Of a DNA stretch of 6,664 bases, positions 5,571 through 6,664 are shown in pieces. Origin of the DNA: Gammaproteobacteria bacterium (GTDB lineage Bacteria > Pseudomonadota > Gammaproteobacteria > Pseudomonadales > Pseudohongiellaceae); contig CANCGR010000146.1 in the NCBI GenBank assembly GCA_947377625.1, positions 1 to 6,664 on the forward strand. Direction: 5' to 3'. Positions within the stretch are counted from its first letter, which is position 1. The number at the start of each line of letters is the position of its first letter. Below the pieces are notes generated by a model, which made no database searches, had not been told where the DNA came from, and was given only the letters and a program-made list of their open reading frames with translations. The position numbers and the translations under genes are program-made.

Positions 5571-6435
5571 TATCCCCATTACCTTGGTCACTGCTGACTG
5601 GGTGCATCAGCACAAACTGACGCTGGCAATACTGCGCGCCGATCTGATCGATGCGGCGTTGTCGGGTAACAAATATTTCAAACTGCTGCCCAATATCCAA
5701 CTGGCGCGCGAGCAGCAGCATCACACCTTGCTCAGCTTTGGCGGGCCTTGGTCCAATCACATTCATGCTCTGGCTGCGGCCGGGCAGCGCTACGGTCTGC
5801 GCACCATCGGGGTTGTGCGGGGCGAGCAGGGCGGGCCTTTGACTGCCTGTCTGCAGGACGCCGTTGCCTGGGGCATGCAACTGCATTTCGTGAGCCGCCG
5901 TGATTATGAGCGTCGCCACGATTCGGCCTGGCACACGGAGTTGATTGCGCAATTCGGGCGGCATTACCTTATTCCGGAAGGGGGAGCCAACCGGGCCGGC
6001 ATTGTGGGTTGTCAGGATTTACTGCCTCGTGACCATGATTACACCCACATCGTGCTGGCCTGTGGCACTGGTGCCACCATGGCTGGCGTGGTCAGCGCCA
6101 GCCATGTGCCGGTGACCGGCATTCAGGTGTTGAAAGGCGCAGGCTATTTACAGCACCAGGTGGCGGCGTTATTGCAGCAGCATGGCTTGCAGGCCCGCTG
6201 TGACTGGCAAGTGCTGGACGACTGGCACGGTGGCGGCTATGCCCGCTTTTCACCCCAATTACTGGAGTTCATGCAGCGCTTTGAAACCGATACCGGTGTG
6301 CCGCTCGACCCGGTGTATTCGGCCAAAATGCTGCAGGCGGTGACGGCTTTGACGGCGAGTGACTTTTTCCCGCGCGGGGCCCGTGTGCTGGCGATCCATG
6401 GCGGTGGTTTGCAGGGTCGGCGCTCGCTGGCCTGA
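5548..6435 (+). CDS. PLP-dependent enzyme, ACC deaminase/D-cysteine desulfhydrase family
   Basis: A fold-type II PLP enzyme of 295 residues counted from GTG 5548. PLP-lysine Lys42 is in ALSGNK. Ser69-Asn70-His71 in FGGPWSNHIHA lies 27 residues on, the same spacing as Lys51 to Ser78 in ACC deaminase. The phosphate loop is ACGTGAT (172-177). Tyr231 and Tyr257 (DPVYS) are spaced 26 apart like the catalytic Tyr268 and Tyr294 of ACC deaminase. The two residues that distinguish true ACC deaminase, Glu295 and Leu322, are Ser258 and Gly285 here, so a desulfhydrase-like or other amino-acid lyase activity is more likely than ring opening of ACC; the substrate is unknown. No start has a good ribosome site. 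GTG 5548 is chosen because similarity begins just after it; TTG 5584 and GTG 5602 are alternatives, and the upstream ATG at 5437 lies inside the lipoprotein gene and adds unrelated sequence. Translation is probably coupled to the lipoprotein gene. Confidence 0.86.
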   Translation: MATKSSINIPITLVTADWVHQHKLTLAILRADLIDAALSGNKYFKLLPNIQLAREQQHHTLLSFGGPWSNHIHALAAAGQRYGLRTIGVVRGEQGGPLTACLQDAVAWGMQLHFVSRRDYERRHDSAWHTELIAQFGRHYLIPEGGANRAGIVGCQDLLPRDHDYTHIVLACGTGATMAGVVSASHVPVTGIQVLKGAGYLQHQVAALLQQHGLQARCDWQVLDDWHGGGYARFSPQLLEFMQRFETDTGVPLDPVYSAKMLQAVTALTASDFFPRGARVLAIHGGGLQGRRSLA

Positions 6436-6444
6436 TGGTATACT
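6436..6444 (+). promoter_or_regulatory. Extended -10 promoter for nadK
   Basis: TGGTATACT is an exact extended -10 (TGn followed by TATACT) beginning on the base after the stop codon of the preceding gene. No -35 hexamer is visible at 16-19 bases upstream, which extended -10 promoters can tolerate. Predicted initiation is near 6451, leaving a leader of about 26 bases before the nadK ATG. Confidence 0.6.
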
Positions 6445-6476
6445 GCCGGGCCGTTTTCCCATGTAAAAGCACATCC

Positions 6477-6664
6477 ATGCAGCAGTTTCCGACCATAGGG
6501 CTAATCAGCCGCCGCGATAATCGCGACATCGTCGACACCCTCGCGCAGGTGGCCCATTTTCTCAGTCAACGCAAAGACACCTCACTGGTGGTCGATGACT
6601 CCGTGGGCGCTTTGCTCGGCACTCATCGATTCGAAGTGCTGGCGCGCGAACAGATGGGGCAGCG
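6477..6664 (+). CDS. nadK: NAD kinase (3'-truncated by window edge)
   Basis: Phosphorylates NAD to NADP in the cytoplasm with ATP or polyphosphate and is the essential source of NADP. Only the first 62 codons are visible. The N-terminus MQQFPTIGLISR, then a helix with DTLAQVAHFL, a VVDDSVGALL segment and a final EQMGQ, follow the order and spacing of gammaproteobacterial NadK, where the sequence begins with an IGIIGR-like strand. The diagnostic GGDG catalytic motif would lie beyond the window, so this call rests on N-terminal resemblance. ATG 6477 is the only sensible start; no Shine-Dalgarno sequence is seen before it. It has its own promoter in the 41-base gap after the PLP enzyme gene. Confidence 0.85.
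   Translation, partial: MQQFPTIGLISRRDNRDIVDTLAQVAHFLSQRKDTSLVVDDSVGALLGTHRFEVLAREQMGQ

Overview
The window reads as ordinary chromosomal DNA of a gammaproteobacterium, moderately GC-rich. The evidence is the close resemblance of LysS, Ung, QueD and NadK to the Escherichia/Pseudomonas forms, tRNA genes with encoded CCA ends, and sigma-70-like promoter elements. The species cannot be fixed from the sequence. A Pseudomonadales/Cellvibrionales-type lineage is my inference from gene content. Nothing looks plasmid-, phage- or transposon-borne.

Layout. Positions 1-995 are the 3' two thirds of lysS (lysyl-tRNA synthetase), followed after 11 bases by ung (uracil-DNA glycosylase, 1007-1714), probably as one transcript. 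queD (queuosine precursor synthesis, 1699-2055, minus strand) converges on ung with a 16-base tail overlap. A divergent intergenic region (2056-2185) holds a TATAAT box and two short dyads. It leads into a large membrane-bound class III nucleotide cyclase with a CHASE2 sensor domain (2186-4570). Next come a good tRNA promoter, tRNA-Val(UAC) and tRNA-Asp(GUC). Directly after tRNA-Asp lies an 82-base tandem duplication with a conserved fold-back in each copy. After about 140 bases of T-rich, apparently non-coding DNA come a small glycine-zipper lipoprotein (5211-5570) and, overlapping its end by 23 bases, a PLP-dependent enzyme of the ACC deaminase/D-cysteine desulfhydrase family (5548-6435). 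The window closes with an extended -10 promoter and the first 62 codons of nadK (NAD kinase).

How the parts relate. Most genes are housekeeping: translation (lysS, two tRNAs), DNA repair (ung), tRNA modification (queD, whose end product queuosine is placed in tRNA-Asp among others) and cofactor supply (nadK). The cyclase is the one signalling gene: an extracytoplasmic CHASE2 sensor coupled through three membrane segments to a cytoplasmic domain with all expected catalytic residues and the Lys/Thr pair of class IIIb adenylate cyclases.

I found no convincing undescribed multi-gene system. The observations most worth a second look are the structured 82-base tandem repeat behind the tRNAs, the residues of the PLP enzyme that argue against true ACC deaminase activity, and the class IIIb signature of the CHASE2 cyclase.
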